64,000 nucleotides of DNA from Butyrivibrio sp. NC2007 (GTDB taxonomy: Bacteria > Bacillota > Clostridia > Lachnospirales > Lachnospiraceae), in NCBI RefSeq assembly GCF_000421405.1, contig NZ_ATWY01000003.1, forward strand, positions 124,001 through 188,000. The letters run 5' to 3'. The notes below the pieces were generated by a model. That model was given only the letters and a program-made list of their open reading frames with translations, was not told the origin of the DNA and did no database searches. Shown in pieces: positions 8,705-18,032 of the stretch. Every line of letters starts with the position of its first letter. Position 1 is the stretch's first letter. The position numbers and the translations under genes are program-made.

Positions 8705-10267
8705 TTAAATCAGCTTTGTTGTCCACTTCGTGCAGTCAAGTACGTCTGTAGCAAGGTCCTGATAGAAGTCAGGCTCATGGCAGACCATAATGACTGTGCC
8801 CTTGTACTCCTTGAGAGCTCTGTGAAGCTCCTCCTTTGCATCGACATCCAGATGGTTTGTGGGCTCATCCAGCACCAGAATGTTGGACTCTCTGTTCATT
8901 AGCTTGCAGAGCCTTACCTTTGCCTGCTCACCTCCGGAGAGGACCTTACATTTACTCTCGATGTGCTTGGTTGTAAGTCCGCATTTAGCAAGGGCTGACC
9001 TTACCTCGTACTGTGAAAAACCGGGGAATTCATTCCAGATCTCCTCAAGGCAGGTGGTCTCGATATCCGGTGGCATCTCCTGCTCAAAATACCCTATCTC
9101 AACGTTTTCACCCCTCTGAACCTTACCGGAGATCGGAGGTATTATGCCGAGAATACTCTTTAAAAGAGTGGTCTTTCCGATTCCGTTTGCTCCTGTAAGA
9201 ACAGTGAAGGTATTTCTCTCAATGGCCAGATTAAGCGGCTTTGAAAGGGGTTCACCATAGCCTATCACAAGATCTTTTACCTCAAAGAGGAACTTACCGG
9301 GGGTTCTGGCTGTCTTGAAATAAAACTCAGGCTTGGGCTTTTCCTGGATCTTCTCGATGAGGTCCATGTTATCTAGCTTCTTCTGCCTTGCCATGGCCAT
9401 ATTTCTTGTGGCAACCCTGGCCTTGTTTCTGGCAACGAAGTCCTTAAGCTCTGCAATCTCCTGCTGCTGTCTGTTGTAAGCAGCTTCTCTCTGCGCCTTC
9501 TGGGCCTCATATACTTCCATAAACTTGTCGTAATCGCCTACATAGCGCTCCAGGGCGTGTGTATAGCCGTCCATGTGATAAATGATGTTTACAACGCTGT
9601 TGAGGAATGGAATGTCATGAGAGATCAGGATAAACGCATTCTCGTACTCCTGAAGGTATCTGGTAAGCCATACGATGTGCTCAGCATCCAAATAGTTTGT
9701 AGGCTCGTCCAAAAGCAATATATCGGGTTTTTGTAAAAGAAGCTTCGCAAGCAGTATCTTTGTTCTCTGTCCGCCGGAAAGCTCGGTAACATCCCTGTCA
9801 AGGCCCAGCTCCAAGAATCCGAGGGCCCTTGAAACCTCCTCAATCTTTGAATCTATCAGGTAGAAATCGTGATTGGTAAGAAGGTCCTGAATGGTTCCAA
9901 GCTCCTCCATATAGTCCTCAAGCTCTTTTTCATCTGCCTCACCCATGGCATCGCAGATTTCGTTCATCCTGCGCTCCATTTCAAAGAGCTCGTCATAGGC
10001 TGAAGCGAGCACATCCTTAATGGTCATGCCCTGTTTTAAGACTGCATGCTGATCAAGGTAGCCCACCTTCACGTTCTTGACCCATTCAATTTTACCTGCG
10101 TCAGGCATAAGCTGACCGGTTATGATGTTCATAAAAGTCGACTTTCCCTCGCCGTTGGCGCCCACAAGGCCGATGTGCTCGCCCTTTAGGAGTCTGAAGG
10201 AAACGTCATCGAAGATAGCTCTGTCACCAAAACCGTGGGTCAGATGCTCAACATTTAAAATACTCAT
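8705..10267 (-). CDS. ABC-F family ATPase
   Basis: 520 aa soluble tandem ABC protein without membrane segments. The first domain has Walker A GANGEGKST (about 36-44), signature LSGGQRTK and Walker B LLLDEPTNYLD. The second has GANGIGKTT, LSGGEQAK and LVLDEPTNHLD. The linker between them is charged and helical (P-site tRNA interaction motif region), as in ABC-F translation factors that act on ribosomes, either YbiT/EttA-like or antibiotic-resistance types. ATG 10267 overlaps the stop of the GNAT-like gene as ATGA, giving translational coupling. The GTG at 10279 is not supported. Its place at the end of the radical SAM operon could mean self-protection against a product that targets translation, but housekeeping ABC-F proteins are common. 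Confidence 0.88.
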   Translation of the reverse strand: MSILNVEHLTHGFGDRAIFDDVSFRLLKGEHIGLVGANGEGKSTFMNIITGQLMPDAGKIEWVKNVKVGYLDQHAVLKQGMTIKDVLASAYDELFEMERRMNEICDAMGEADEKELEDYMEELGTIQDLLTNHDFYLIDSKIEEVSRALGFLELGLDRDVTELSGGQRTKILLAKLLLQKPDILLLDEPTNYLDAEHIVWLTRYLQEYENAFILISHDIPFLNSVVNIIYHMDGYTHALERYVGDYDKFMEVYEAQKAQREAAYNRQQQEIAELKDFVARNKARVATRNMAMARQKKLDNMDLIEKIQEKPKPEFYFKTARTPGKFLFEVKDLVIGYGEPLSKPLNLAIERNTFTVLTGANGIGKTTLLKSILGIIPPISGKVQRGENVEIGYFEQEMPPDIETTCLEEIWNEFPGFSQYEVRSALAKCGLTTKHIESKCKVLSGGEQAKVRLCKLMNRESNILVLDEPTNHLDVDAKEELHRALKEYKGTVIMVCHEPDFYQDLATDVLDCTKWTTKLI

Positions 10268-11334
10268 AGTAATGCACACTCCACTTCTATATTTGTGTAA
10301 TCAAAGTTTACTCTCTTAGCACCTCTGAAATTCTCCATGACCACTTCACAGAGCTGAGTATCGAACTTCAGCGATCTCACTTCGTCCAGCACCTCTCTCT
10401 TTTCGTTGTGATCATTTGTGCCCAGAACAAACATGTCGTAGGCCCCGGATATCTCACTTCTTATGTGATGTAGAAATGCTCTGTAATAATCGCACTTGTA
10501 TTCCTCAGCTAAAAAGAATGAGAGAAAGGCAAACTTTATCTGTGTTCCTTCCGGAGGTATCCTCACATAGCCAAGCCTTGAAATAAGCGGGTTAAAAGCT
10601 CGCAAAAGGGCCACTTTCCCGGAATACTCTTCTACTACGTACTGCTTGGTATCAGATCTGTCCCAAAGGGCGCCAAGAGCTTTTATATTACCATCCCTGT
10701 GAAGAATATAAAAGTCTTTAGCCTCAGGAACATTCTCACCACCCAGGCTGTCAATGACAGGGAAAAGACTCTTTGCCCCTCCCCAGGTCTTAAGAAATGC
10801 CAGAATATCGGCGCTGTCAGCCTCCGTTGCCCTTCTGAATTTAAGATCCGCGCATGTATTCCTTACAAGCGCTGTGGGGCTTATTATATATGTCCTGTAG
10901 CCGTCCATGTCCACTGCGTATGGAAGCTTTGGCCTTTCTTTTTTGAGCATCTTAAGGACATCCGTATTCTCTTTTACCACGGAACAGAAATATACGGAGG
11001 AATCCAGCGGATCGTACATCTTCTCAAAGGCCTCTATCCAGTTGATACGGCTCTTTAAATCATGGAGACGCTTCATGTTTGTCACATAACATGTGTTATG
11101 TTCATCTCCCGCAACATGCGAATTTCTAGGAATTCCGGCGATTGTACCCACGATTTCTCCATCGCGTTTAAATATCCCCACAACACTTTTGTCGCTCTCC
11201 TTCATAAAGGAGTCATAGGGATTCGGACGCCTTGTATAAAGGAGTCTTATCTCGCCCCGGGCAATATCGCTCTCCATGATCTTTAAGATTCCGGCTCCGT
11301 CTTCACTTGTGGCAAAGGAAAAGACATTGCTCAT
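10264..11334 (-). CDS. GNAT-like acyltransferase, radical SAM operon
   Basis: 356 aa. The pattern is that of two GNAT-type halves: N-terminal strand-helix segments with GIFKRDGEIVGTIAGIPRN (about 53-71), and a second half starting LKFRRATEADSADILAFL (about 164), a typical GNAT beta1-alpha1 opening. The acetyl-CoA loop is not canonical, so activity is uncertain. Its ATG overlaps the end of the radical SAM gene at 11331 (4 bp), and its own stop overlaps the ABC-F start, so it is embedded in the operon. It may acylate an intermediate made by the neighbouring radical SAM proteins; that is inference from context. Confidence 0.55.
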   Translation of the reverse strand: MSNVFSFATSEDGAGILKIMESDIARGEIRLLYTRRPNPYDSFMKESDKSVVGIFKRDGEIVGTIAGIPRNSHVAGDEHNTCYVTNMKRLHDLKSRINWIEAFEKMYDPLDSSVYFCSVVKENTDVLKMLKKERPKLPYAVDMDGYRTYIISPTALVRNTCADLKFRRATEADSADILAFLKTWGGAKSLFPVIDSLGGENVPEAKDFYILHRDGNIKALGALWDRSDTKQYVVEEYSGKVALLRAFNPLISRLGYVRIPPEGTQIKFAFLSFFLAEEYKCDYYRAFLHHIRSEISGAYDMFVLGTNDHNEKREVLDEVRSLKFDTQLCEVVMENFRGAKRVNFDYTNIEVECALL

Positions 11335-12671
11335 TTCTTGGCCTCCTCCAGATTTTCGCCCACGGGAATGCCAATCCTCTGATCAACCTCAAAGTGGAAG
11401 AGGATGTTTATGTACCAGTAAGCAAAGTTGATAAGAAGCTTTTTGGTGCGCCTAAAGCAGGTAACGCCTCTTTGTACTATTGATCTGAACTCAAAGAATC
11501 TGGTCTTATACTTCCTGCAAAGAGCCCTGAGCTCCTCGGCAGTTACGTTTTTGGGGACAAAAGAGATTGTTCCGAAGGTGTACCCTTCCTGAAGCCACCA
11601 TTTGTCGCAGATTAGTCTTCCTTCCTCCTGGAAAGCCTTGTAGGTAGGCGTATTGGGGAAGGTAAGAAGGTGATTAAAGGCTATTACAAAGAACTGATGC
11701 TTCATGGCAAACTTCAAGGTCTGGATAAAGCTCTCCTCCGTGTCCTCGTCAAAGCCAAATACGAAGGAAGCATAAATACTGATGCCAACCTCGTGGATCT
11801 TCTCGATGAGCTCATCCCTCTCGCCCAGCCTTGCTGTCCACTCCTTGTTCATCTGTTTAAGATTTCCGCTGTTGATGGACTCAAACCCTATCAGCACCAT
11901 TTCACAGCCGCTGTCCTTCATAAGGCGCAGGGTTTCGTCGTCTTTTGCAATATCAAGCGTTATCTGTGTGGTCCAGGTTACATGCAGCTTTTTGATCTCT
12001 GTAAATAGCTCTCTGGCGAATTCTTTGTTGGAAAAAATGCTGTCATCCACGAGAAAATAGAGCTTGTGTTTGCAGGATTTCATCTCTGCAATGATATCTG
12101 CAACATCCCTGTGGATGTATTTGGAATCGTAGTATTTTGCAATGGAGCAGAACTCGCAGTTGTGGAAACAACCTCGCCCTGTCTCAACCAGTGAAACAGG
12201 CAGATATTTCTTTTGCTGCTTCCTATAGATGCTCCTGTCTGCCATCTTGTAGTCTATGCAGGGTTTTCCCACATACTGTTTCTGCAGATTTCCGCTCTTT
12301 AAGTCCTCAAGGAGCCTGTTTATATTCTCTCCGCAGTTATTGATCATTATTGCGTCGCAGTGCTGCGCAGCTTCATCGGGCACAAGGGTTACGTGATAAC
12401 CGCCCATGACCACCTTTTTGCCGCGCTTTCTAAACTGCTCGGATATGTAATAAGCCCTCTTTGCTGTGTAGGTTTCAACGGTGATCAGCACAACATCCGT
12501 GTCGGTGTCGTAGTTTATGCTCTCAATCCTGTCGTCATAAAACTCTCTTTCGCAGTCTGCAGGAAGGAGAGAGCTGAGTACAGCTATTGTAAGGGGCTCC
12601 ATGAGCCAGGATTTTAAGTATTTTTCATTGGTTTTCTTGCCGATTGCCGGCAGGATCAAGGTTACCTTCAA
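11331..12671 (-). CDS. B12-binding-type radical SAM protein, tandem copy 5
   Basis: 446 aa. An N-terminal Rossmann-like B12-binding-type domain (about 1-125; GGYHVTLVPDEAAQHCDAI) leads to a radical SAM domain with CxxxCxxC at Cys168, Cys172 and Cys175 (RGCFHNCEFC), then a helical C-terminal tail. No DxHxxG cobalamin lower-ligand motif is visible, as in many proteins of this family, so cofactor binding is open. Start: TTG 12671, with AGGAG 7 bp before it, makes the protein begin MKVTLILP like its four sisters. An in-frame TTG at 12707 would overlap the upstream gene more deeply and lacks such a site. It overlaps the preceding gene by 47 bp and the next by 4 bp. Confidence 0.8.
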   Translation of the reverse strand: MKVTLILPAIGKKTNEKYLKSWLMEPLTIAVLSSLLPADCEREFYDDRIESINYDTDTDVVLITVETYTAKRAYYISEQFRKRGKKVVMGGYHVTLVPDEAAQHCDAIMINNCGENINRLLEDLKSGNLQKQYVGKPCIDYKMADRSIYRKQQKKYLPVSLVETGRGCFHNCEFCSIAKYYDSKYIHRDVADIIAEMKSCKHKLYFLVDDSIFSNKEFARELFTEIKKLHVTWTTQITLDIAKDDETLRLMKDSGCEMVLIGFESINSGNLKQMNKEWTARLGERDELIEKIHEVGISIYASFVFGFDEDTEESFIQTLKFAMKHQFFVIAFNHLLTFPNTPTYKAFQEEGRLICDKWWLQEGYTFGTISFVPKNVTAEELRALCRKYKTRFFEFRSIVQRGVTCFRRTKKLLINFAYWYINILFHFEVDQRIGIPVGENLEEAKK

Positions 12672-14028
12672 GCTTTCTCTCCTCTTCGTCCTTTTCAAGG
12701 CATCCAAAGGTCATGCCCTGTTTCTCAAATACCTCTTTTCTGAATACCGGATTGTAGATTATGTAAGTAAAGAACCTGACGGGGCTTCGCAGGTTTGTTC
12801 TCGGTTCAAAGAGCCTGTACAGGACGGACCCAAGGCTGTTGAAATCCCTTCTGCAGTTAAATCCTGCCTCTGTGAGCTCATCCGGAGTCATGTTCTTTGG
12901 AATAAATGCCGTGTAATTGAACTTGTACTGAGGATGCAGCCACCATTTGCCGTCGTATAAAAGCCTTCCCTGACTCTTAAGCTCATCATAGAGCGGAGTT
13001 CCTGGATATGGCATCAGGATGTTATAGGCAGCGAAGGTGAACTTATTGCGCCTTGCAAACTCGTATGTTGCCCTGATGGACTCCAGAGTATCGGTATCAT
13101 GGCCTATGGTAAACGCTGCCCAGGTCTGCAATCCGTAATGTCTTAGCTTTTCTATGGCTTCCTTGTAGTTATCCGCCACAAACTTACGATTTACGCCTTT
13201 TCTCATGTTCTCAATGCTCTCGGGCTTTATGGACTCAAATCCTATTACAAGCCCCAGACATCCGCTCTTTACCATGAGACTCATGAGTTCCTCATCATCG
13301 AGCATATCTATGCTTCCCTGGCTGACCCACCGGATCTTCAGTGGAATAAGGGCCCTGAACAGCTCTTTTGCCCTGGCCTTATTGGCCACGATGTTGTCAT
13401 CCACGAAAAAGAGGAGCTTCCTCTTCTGTGACTTTATCTCTGCCACCACTTCGTCAATGTCCCTGGTGTAATGATGTTGTTCGAAATATACACTGCTGGC
13501 GCAGTATTTGCAGTTAAAGCCGCATCCTCGCGAGAATTGCAAAAGAGATATTGGCATGTACTTCTTGCCCTCATAAATGCTGCGTCTGGTCAGGATTCCC
13601 TTTTGTGGCACCTTTGGCGCTGTGCAGATGTACCTCTCTTTTAGTTCTCCGCGTCGCAGGTCCTTAATCATGTTGCCCCACTGGCTCTCAGCGTCTCCGA
13701 TCATGATGGAATCCGCATGTTCCTCGGCCTCTTCCGGCAGGAGCTTTATGTGGATGCCTCCCATGATGACCTTGACGCCCCTTTTTCTGTACTCATCGGC
13801 AATTTCATAGGATCTGCGCGCCGTGAAGGTCTCGACGGTTATGGCCACCAGATCGGTCTTTTCCTCATAGGGAATTGGCTCAAGCCTGTCGTCGTACATG
13901 ACTACTTCTATATCTTCCGGAGTAAGAGCTGCCAGAATACCCAGCTGGAGCGGTTCCATGCTGGCATTATCCACATACAGGCTGTGCTCTCTTCTTCCGA
14001 TATTTGGTTTTATCAGAGTTATCTTCAT
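12625..14028 (-). CDS. B12-binding-type radical SAM protein, tandem copy 4
   Basis: 467 aa with the same architecture as its neighbours. The Rossmann domain begins MKITLIKPNIG and carries GGIHIKLLPEEAEEHADSI (about 90-108). The radical SAM site is Cys169, Cys173 and Cys176 (RGCGFNCKYC). The C-terminal region contains a conserved block FIPKNMTPDEL shared with copies 3 and 5. The PYPGTPLYDEL motif is typical of the family. Cytoplasmic; the reaction (C-methylation, ring formation, C-C coupling) cannot be told from sequence. The start overlaps the previous stop by 4 bp (ATGA), indicating coupled translation. The C-terminal ~15 residues overlap the start of copy 5. Confidence 0.82.
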   Translation of the reverse strand: MKITLIKPNIGRREHSLYVDNASMEPLQLGILAALTPEDIEVVMYDDRLEPIPYEEKTDLVAITVETFTARRSYEIADEYRKRGVKVIMGGIHIKLLPEEAEEHADSIMIGDAESQWGNMIKDLRRGELKERYICTAPKVPQKGILTRRSIYEGKKYMPISLLQFSRGCGFNCKYCASSVYFEQHHYTRDIDEVVAEIKSQKRKLLFFVDDNIVANKARAKELFRALIPLKIRWVSQGSIDMLDDEELMSLMVKSGCLGLVIGFESIKPESIENMRKGVNRKFVADNYKEAIEKLRHYGLQTWAAFTIGHDTDTLESIRATYEFARRNKFTFAAYNILMPYPGTPLYDELKSQGRLLYDGKWWLHPQYKFNYTAFIPKNMTPDELTEAGFNCRRDFNSLGSVLYRLFEPRTNLRSPVRFFTYIIYNPVFRKEVFEKQGMTFGCLEKDEEERKLEGNLDPAGNRQENQ

Positions 14029-15362
14029 AAACTTTCGCCTTGTTTTCTGTGTATTTCGCTGCGGGATATGAGGTTGATGGCCAGGAACACAGACATGTTC
14101 AGAAGCGTCCTATGGTTTACCCTCTCTCCCATCATTCTCTTAAATATATTTCGATAGGTGTTAAAGCTAAATCTTGCATTTCTGCAACCATCTTTAAGTT
14201 CATCGGGGCTCATGGCCTTGGGGAAATACATGGCATCGCCGTATCTGTAACCGGGATCAAGCCACCATTTTTCAAATCTAAGGCGCCCTTCGCCTTTCAT
14301 TCTCTCAAACAAAGGTGTTCCGGGCAGTATCATGAGCGGATTGAAATTAGCTATAGCAAGGTTGTTTTTCACAGCAAATTCATAGGTATCCCTGATGGAA
14401 TCTGCCGTGTCATAGTCATAGCCCAGCACAAACATTCCGTAGATCATTATGTTGTGCTTATAGATATTTTTTATGGCCTCCTCCAAGTGCGCGATGTTCC
14501 CTGACTTTTCGCCACCTCTCAAGATGCCTAGATTGGCACTCTTTTTCATAATCTCAAGATTGTTCTCATTAAGGGATTCAAAGCCGATCAGCACCATAAA
14601 GCAGCCCGACTCGTACATCTCTTTTAGAAGCTCATCCCTGAAGGCGATCTCTAAACTTATCTGACAGGCCCACTTCTTCTTAAGAGGCTTTATGGCCCTG
14701 AACAGCTCTATAGCGCTCTCCTCGTTTAAAAAGAGATTGTCATCAATGAAAAACAACAGCTTTTCTTTGCACTCGCTGATCTCTTTTACCACGTTTTCAA
14801 TGTCTTTTTGCCTGACTCCACCGGGGTAGAGGCTCTTTATTGAACAGAAATCACAATTAAACTTACAGCCCCTTGATGCCTGGACCATGGCCAGTGGCAG
14901 GTACTTTTTGCTCTCATAACAGGAAGAGTTGGGATTAACATAGGACATGACACACTTATTCTCCGCCTGATAGACGCGCTTTGCAGGCTTTAAGCCGTTT
15001 TCCTCCACGTCCTTTATAAACTCTCCCCAGGTCTCCTCAGCATCGCCCTTTAGGACTACGTCCGCATGCAAAAGAGCTTCTTCCTCAAGCGCAGTCGGAT
15101 GAAAGCCGCCCATGACTATAAGGTTATCCTCTCTCTTGTACTTATCTGCAAGTTCATAGGCGTGTCTTGCTGCAAAGGTCTCAACTGAAAAGGCGATAAT
15201 ATCGGCATCCAGAGTATCCGGAACGTTCTCTATTCGCTCATCGTAGAAAACAAGCTCGTGCTCTTTGGGCGTCAGCCTCTCAATCACAGCAAAAACCAGG
15301 GGCTTTAGAGCATCCTTCCCCTTGCTGTACATCATATTTACTTTGATGAATGCAATCTTCAT
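14025..15362 (-). CDS. B12-binding-type radical SAM protein, tandem copy 3
   Basis: 445 aa. The N-terminal domain carries GGFHPTALEEEALLHADVV (about 85-103). The radical SAM motif is Cys166, Cys170 and Cys173 (RGCKFNCDFC). The LPGTPLFERM motif is followed by the conserved C-terminal block YFPKAMSPDEL. It starts 10 bp after copy 2 stops, with an AAAAAGGG site directly before the ATG, and overlaps copy 4 by 4 bp. Sequence similarity to copies 4 and 5 is visibly closer than to copies 1 and 2, suggesting stepwise tandem duplication. The substrate is unknown. Confidence 0.82.
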   Translation of the reverse strand: MKIAFIKVNMMYSKGKDALKPLVFAVIERLTPKEHELVFYDERIENVPDTLDADIIAFSVETFAARHAYELADKYKREDNLIVMGGFHPTALEEEALLHADVVLKGDAEETWGEFIKDVEENGLKPAKRVYQAENKCVMSYVNPNSSCYESKKYLPLAMVQASRGCKFNCDFCSIKSLYPGGVRQKDIENVVKEISECKEKLLFFIDDNLFLNEESAIELFRAIKPLKKKWACQISLEIAFRDELLKEMYESGCFMVLIGFESLNENNLEIMKKSANLGILRGGEKSGNIAHLEEAIKNIYKHNIMIYGMFVLGYDYDTADSIRDTYEFAVKNNLAIANFNPLMILPGTPLFERMKGEGRLRFEKWWLDPGYRYGDAMYFPKAMSPDELKDGCRNARFSFNTYRNIFKRMMGERVNHRTLLNMSVFLAINLISRSEIHRKQGESL

Positions 15363-15372
15363 CCCTTTTTAT

Positions 15373-16665
15373 TTACCCTTCCATGCCAAGGAACTTAAAT
15401 CCCAGATTAGCGCCAAAAGCAATGATTCTGGCGGATATTCCCTTTGATGTCACCCTTTTTATTCTCTTGAAGATATTCTTGTATGAATAGGTTTCTTTCC
15501 AAACATACCTGTATATTTGCTCGAGCCTCTCGGGGGTCATGTTTTCCGGCTTAAATACAGCTTTATGCTGGGTGTAGTCCGCCCAGTCGGTGGTGATAAT
15601 ACGTCCCGAAGCCTCTAGCTCTTTATACAGTCCAGTTCCGGGTACAGGAGTCAGGATAGAGAACCTTGCAAGGTTAACTCCCAGATAATCCACCTGCCTT
15701 GGAAGATCCATAAGATCTTCTTCAGTATCTCCGTCCATTCCAAGTACAAAACAGCCGTTTACCATGATGCCGTGTTTCTGCAGGTTCTGTACCGCTTCTT
15801 TGTATCTCTCGGGCTTATTAAAGCCTTTTCTGACTTTATTAAGCGTCTGCTGGTTTACGGACTCAAGTCCCACCAGAAGTCCGTTACAGCCGCTCCTCTC
15901 GGCAAGAGTAAGCAGCTCTTCATCAAACCCAACATCTATGGTGGCGCTTCCGACCCACCTTATCTTAAGCCCCATCAGCTCTTTCATCAGCTTAATGGAA
16001 TAATCCCTGTTTCCGAAGAAATTCGGGTCAAAGAACACGATTATCTTACTCTTTAAGCTCTTTATCTCACTTATCACATCCTCTATGGGCCTTGCTGTCG
16101 CTTCGCCCCACATCTGACTGATGACGCAGTAACTGCATCTGTTGGGGCATCCGGGATTTGCTACCACAGGAGGGTACTTGAGGTATTTCTTATGGGAGAT
16201 CTTGGACCTGTCGGGAGATGGGATGTCTTTTCCCATAACACAGCTCCCCTCGTAGGTATCAAGGGGATTTCCAGTCAAAAGGTCATCAAGAAATTTTGGC
16301 ACAGTATACTCTCCGGGACCGATAAAAACAGTGTCCGCGTGCTGAAGGACTTCTTGCCGGCAGTAGGTCACATGATACCCGCCAATGCAGACATACGCTC
16401 CCATTTCCCTGAATTTATCCGCAATCTCATAAGCTCTTACCACAGTTGGCGTTGTTGCCGTTATCATGACAATGTCGTAGGAATTATCAAACCTTACCCT
16501 GCCGGATATCTCGTCAACGGTATCAATAACCCAGTCGTGATGCACTTTTTCAATTATTGCTGCCAGAGCACCGAGTGTTAAGGGCGGATAGGTAAACAGG
16601 CTTGAAAACCTGCTCCTGTAGCTCATGTCGGTACTGTGCCAGGGTAAAACCAGTAATACTTTCAT
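15373..16665 (-). CDS. B12-binding-type radical SAM protein, tandem copy 2
   Basis: 430 aa, the shortest of the five. The Rossmann domain starts MKVLLVLPWHS and contains GGYHVTYCRQEVLQHADTV (about 95-113). The radical SAM site is Cys173, Cys177 and Cys180 in an NPGCPNRCSYC context, where the usual Arg before the first Cys-Gly is replaced by Pro. TPVPGTGLYKEL and FKPENMTPERLEQ follow as in the sisters. The RBS is AAAAAAGGA, about 6 bp before the ATG. It lies 21 bp after copy 1 and 10 bp before copy 3. With copy 1 it forms a subgroup carrying a similar C-terminal tail (YSYKNIFKRI against YSWKAIFKRF). Confidence 0.82.
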   Translation of the reverse strand: MKVLLVLPWHSTDMSYRSRFSSLFTYPPLTLGALAAIIEKVHHDWVIDTVDEISGRVRFDNSYDIVMITATTPTVVRAYEIADKFREMGAYVCIGGYHVTYCRQEVLQHADTVFIGPGEYTVPKFLDDLLTGNPLDTYEGSCVMGKDIPSPDRSKISHKKYLKYPPVVANPGCPNRCSYCVISQMWGEATARPIEDVISEIKSLKSKIIVFFDPNFFGNRDYSIKLMKELMGLKIRWVGSATIDVGFDEELLTLAERSGCNGLLVGLESVNQQTLNKVRKGFNKPERYKEAVQNLQKHGIMVNGCFVLGMDGDTEEDLMDLPRQVDYLGVNLARFSILTPVPGTGLYKELEASGRIITTDWADYTQHKAVFKPENMTPERLEQIYRYVWKETYSYKNIFKRIKRVTSKGISARIIAFGANLGFKFLGMEG

Positions 16666-16686
16666 CCAGAATCCTTTTTTATGCGC

Positions 16687-18021
16687 TCAGGTTACGTCCG
16701 GAATGTCCGAGTTGTCGATCATGACTGCCTCGTCATAATCCCCGAACTTCTTTGCGTACTTGCGATATCCGATATTTGCGATCATATAAATGAAGAGCCA
16801 GCGATGCACTCTTTTAAAATCAAAGCGCTTAAATATGGCTTTCCAGGAATAGCACGTCTTCCAAGCCCGCTCGATTCCCTCAAGAAGCTCTGCCTTGGTC
16901 ATCTGCGCCGGCTTGTAGACTACGTGCTCAACATCATACAGGGCCCAGTTTCGCTCAGTTATCCTTCCCTGAGCTTCCAGTTCGTTGTAAAAACTTGTGC
17001 CCGGAAATGGCGTGATAATCGAAAATCTGGGCAGGTCAATCTTGGCATCCAGACACAGCTGCGCCGTTCTGTCAAAGACGTCTTTTCCGTCCTCATCACT
17101 TCCGAAGGCAAAGCAGCCCATGACCAGGATGTTGTGCTCATGAAGCTTGTCCATAAGCCATTTATAGTCATCCACTCTGTTGACATTCTTGTTGATCTCG
17201 CTCTGAGTCTCCTGATTTACGGACTCAAAACCAAGGAGCAGTCCCTTACAGCCGCTCTTCTCAAAGATCTCAATCAGATCGTCACACCTTCCAATGGCCG
17301 TGGTCGTAAGGCCAAACCACCATTTTTTCAGTGGGATCATGGCCGTGAAAAGCTCTTTTGCATAATTCACGTCTGCAATCAGGTTAACATCGGGGAATAT
17401 AACAAATTTCCCCTTAAAGGTCTTTATCTCGTCTATAACATCCTGCACCGGACGGGTTAAAACGTGCTGTCCAAAAGCCGCCGGATAGGCGCAGAATGAG
17501 CAGGAATGGTTGCATCCCCTGACGCATTCAACGGTATTTAAGGTGATGTATCTGTCTTTTTTCAAAAGATCTTTTCGAGGAATGGGGCGACCGGCTATGG
17601 AAGGACACCCTCCTTCATCCCGGTAGAACGGCTTAAGACAGCCCTTTGAAACGTCCTCTATGGCCTGCTTGAAGGTCCGATCTCCAAGACCCACCAAAAC
17701 AGAATCCGCATGTTCCTTGGCTTCCTCAGGCATAAGCGTCGGATGAACGCCGCCCATGAGAACCGGAATACCGCGGCTTCTGAAGTAGTCCGCATATTTG
17801 TAGCTGCGCTCAGCAGTACCGGTGATGCTGGTGATAGCCACCACATCCGCTTGAAGATCAAGAGGGATCGGCTCTGCCGTCTCGTCATAAATGACCACAT
17901 CATCATCCGGAAGGTACGCAGCAAGGAGCGCCAGGGTAATTGGCGCATAATGAAGGTTCTTGTGGAACATTCCGTTATATCTGTGCATTGCACCTGCAGG
18001 TGCCAGTAACGCTACTCTCAT
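16687..18021 (-). CDS. B12-binding-type radical SAM protein, tandem copy 1
   Basis: 444 aa. N-terminal Rossmann domain with GGVHPTLMPEEAKEHADSV (about 90-108); radical SAM Cys170, Cys174 and Cys177 (RGCNHSCSFC); TPFPGTSFYNEL; C-terminal block YKPAQMTKAEL. ATG 18021 is preferred because GGGAG precedes it and the protein then starts MRVALLAP in register with the other copies. ATG 18033, which overlaps the permease stop, is the alternative and adds four residues. It is the first of the five after the permease gene, and all genes down to the ABC-F ATPase are overlapping or separated by no more than 21 bp. Confidence 0.82.
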   Translation of the reverse strand: MRVALLAPAGAMHRYNGMFHKNLHYAPITLALLAAYLPDDDVVIYDETAEPIPLDLQADVVAITSITGTAERSYKYADYFRSRGIPVLMGGVHPTLMPEEAKEHADSVLVGLGDRTFKQAIEDVSKGCLKPFYRDEGGCPSIAGRPIPRKDLLKKDRYITLNTVECVRGCNHSCSFCAYPAAFGQHVLTRPVQDVIDEIKTFKGKFVIFPDVNLIADVNYAKELFTAMIPLKKWWFGLTTTAIGRCDDLIEIFEKSGCKGLLLGFESVNQETQSEINKNVNRVDDYKWLMDKLHEHNILVMGCFAFGSDEDGKDVFDRTAQLCLDAKIDLPRFSIITPFPGTSFYNELEAQGRITERNWALYDVEHVVYKPAQMTKAELLEGIERAWKTCYSWKAIFKRFDFKRVHRWLFIYMIANIGYRKYAKKFGDYDEAVMIDNSDIPDVT

Positions 18022-18032
18022 TCTTTCTCCCA

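Noticed and set aside
13717..14157. 146-codon frame on the plus strand opposite the radical SAM genes
   Set aside because: Antisense to two strongly supported genes, no ribosome site and odd composition. The same applies to the many other antisense frames at 11-18 kb.
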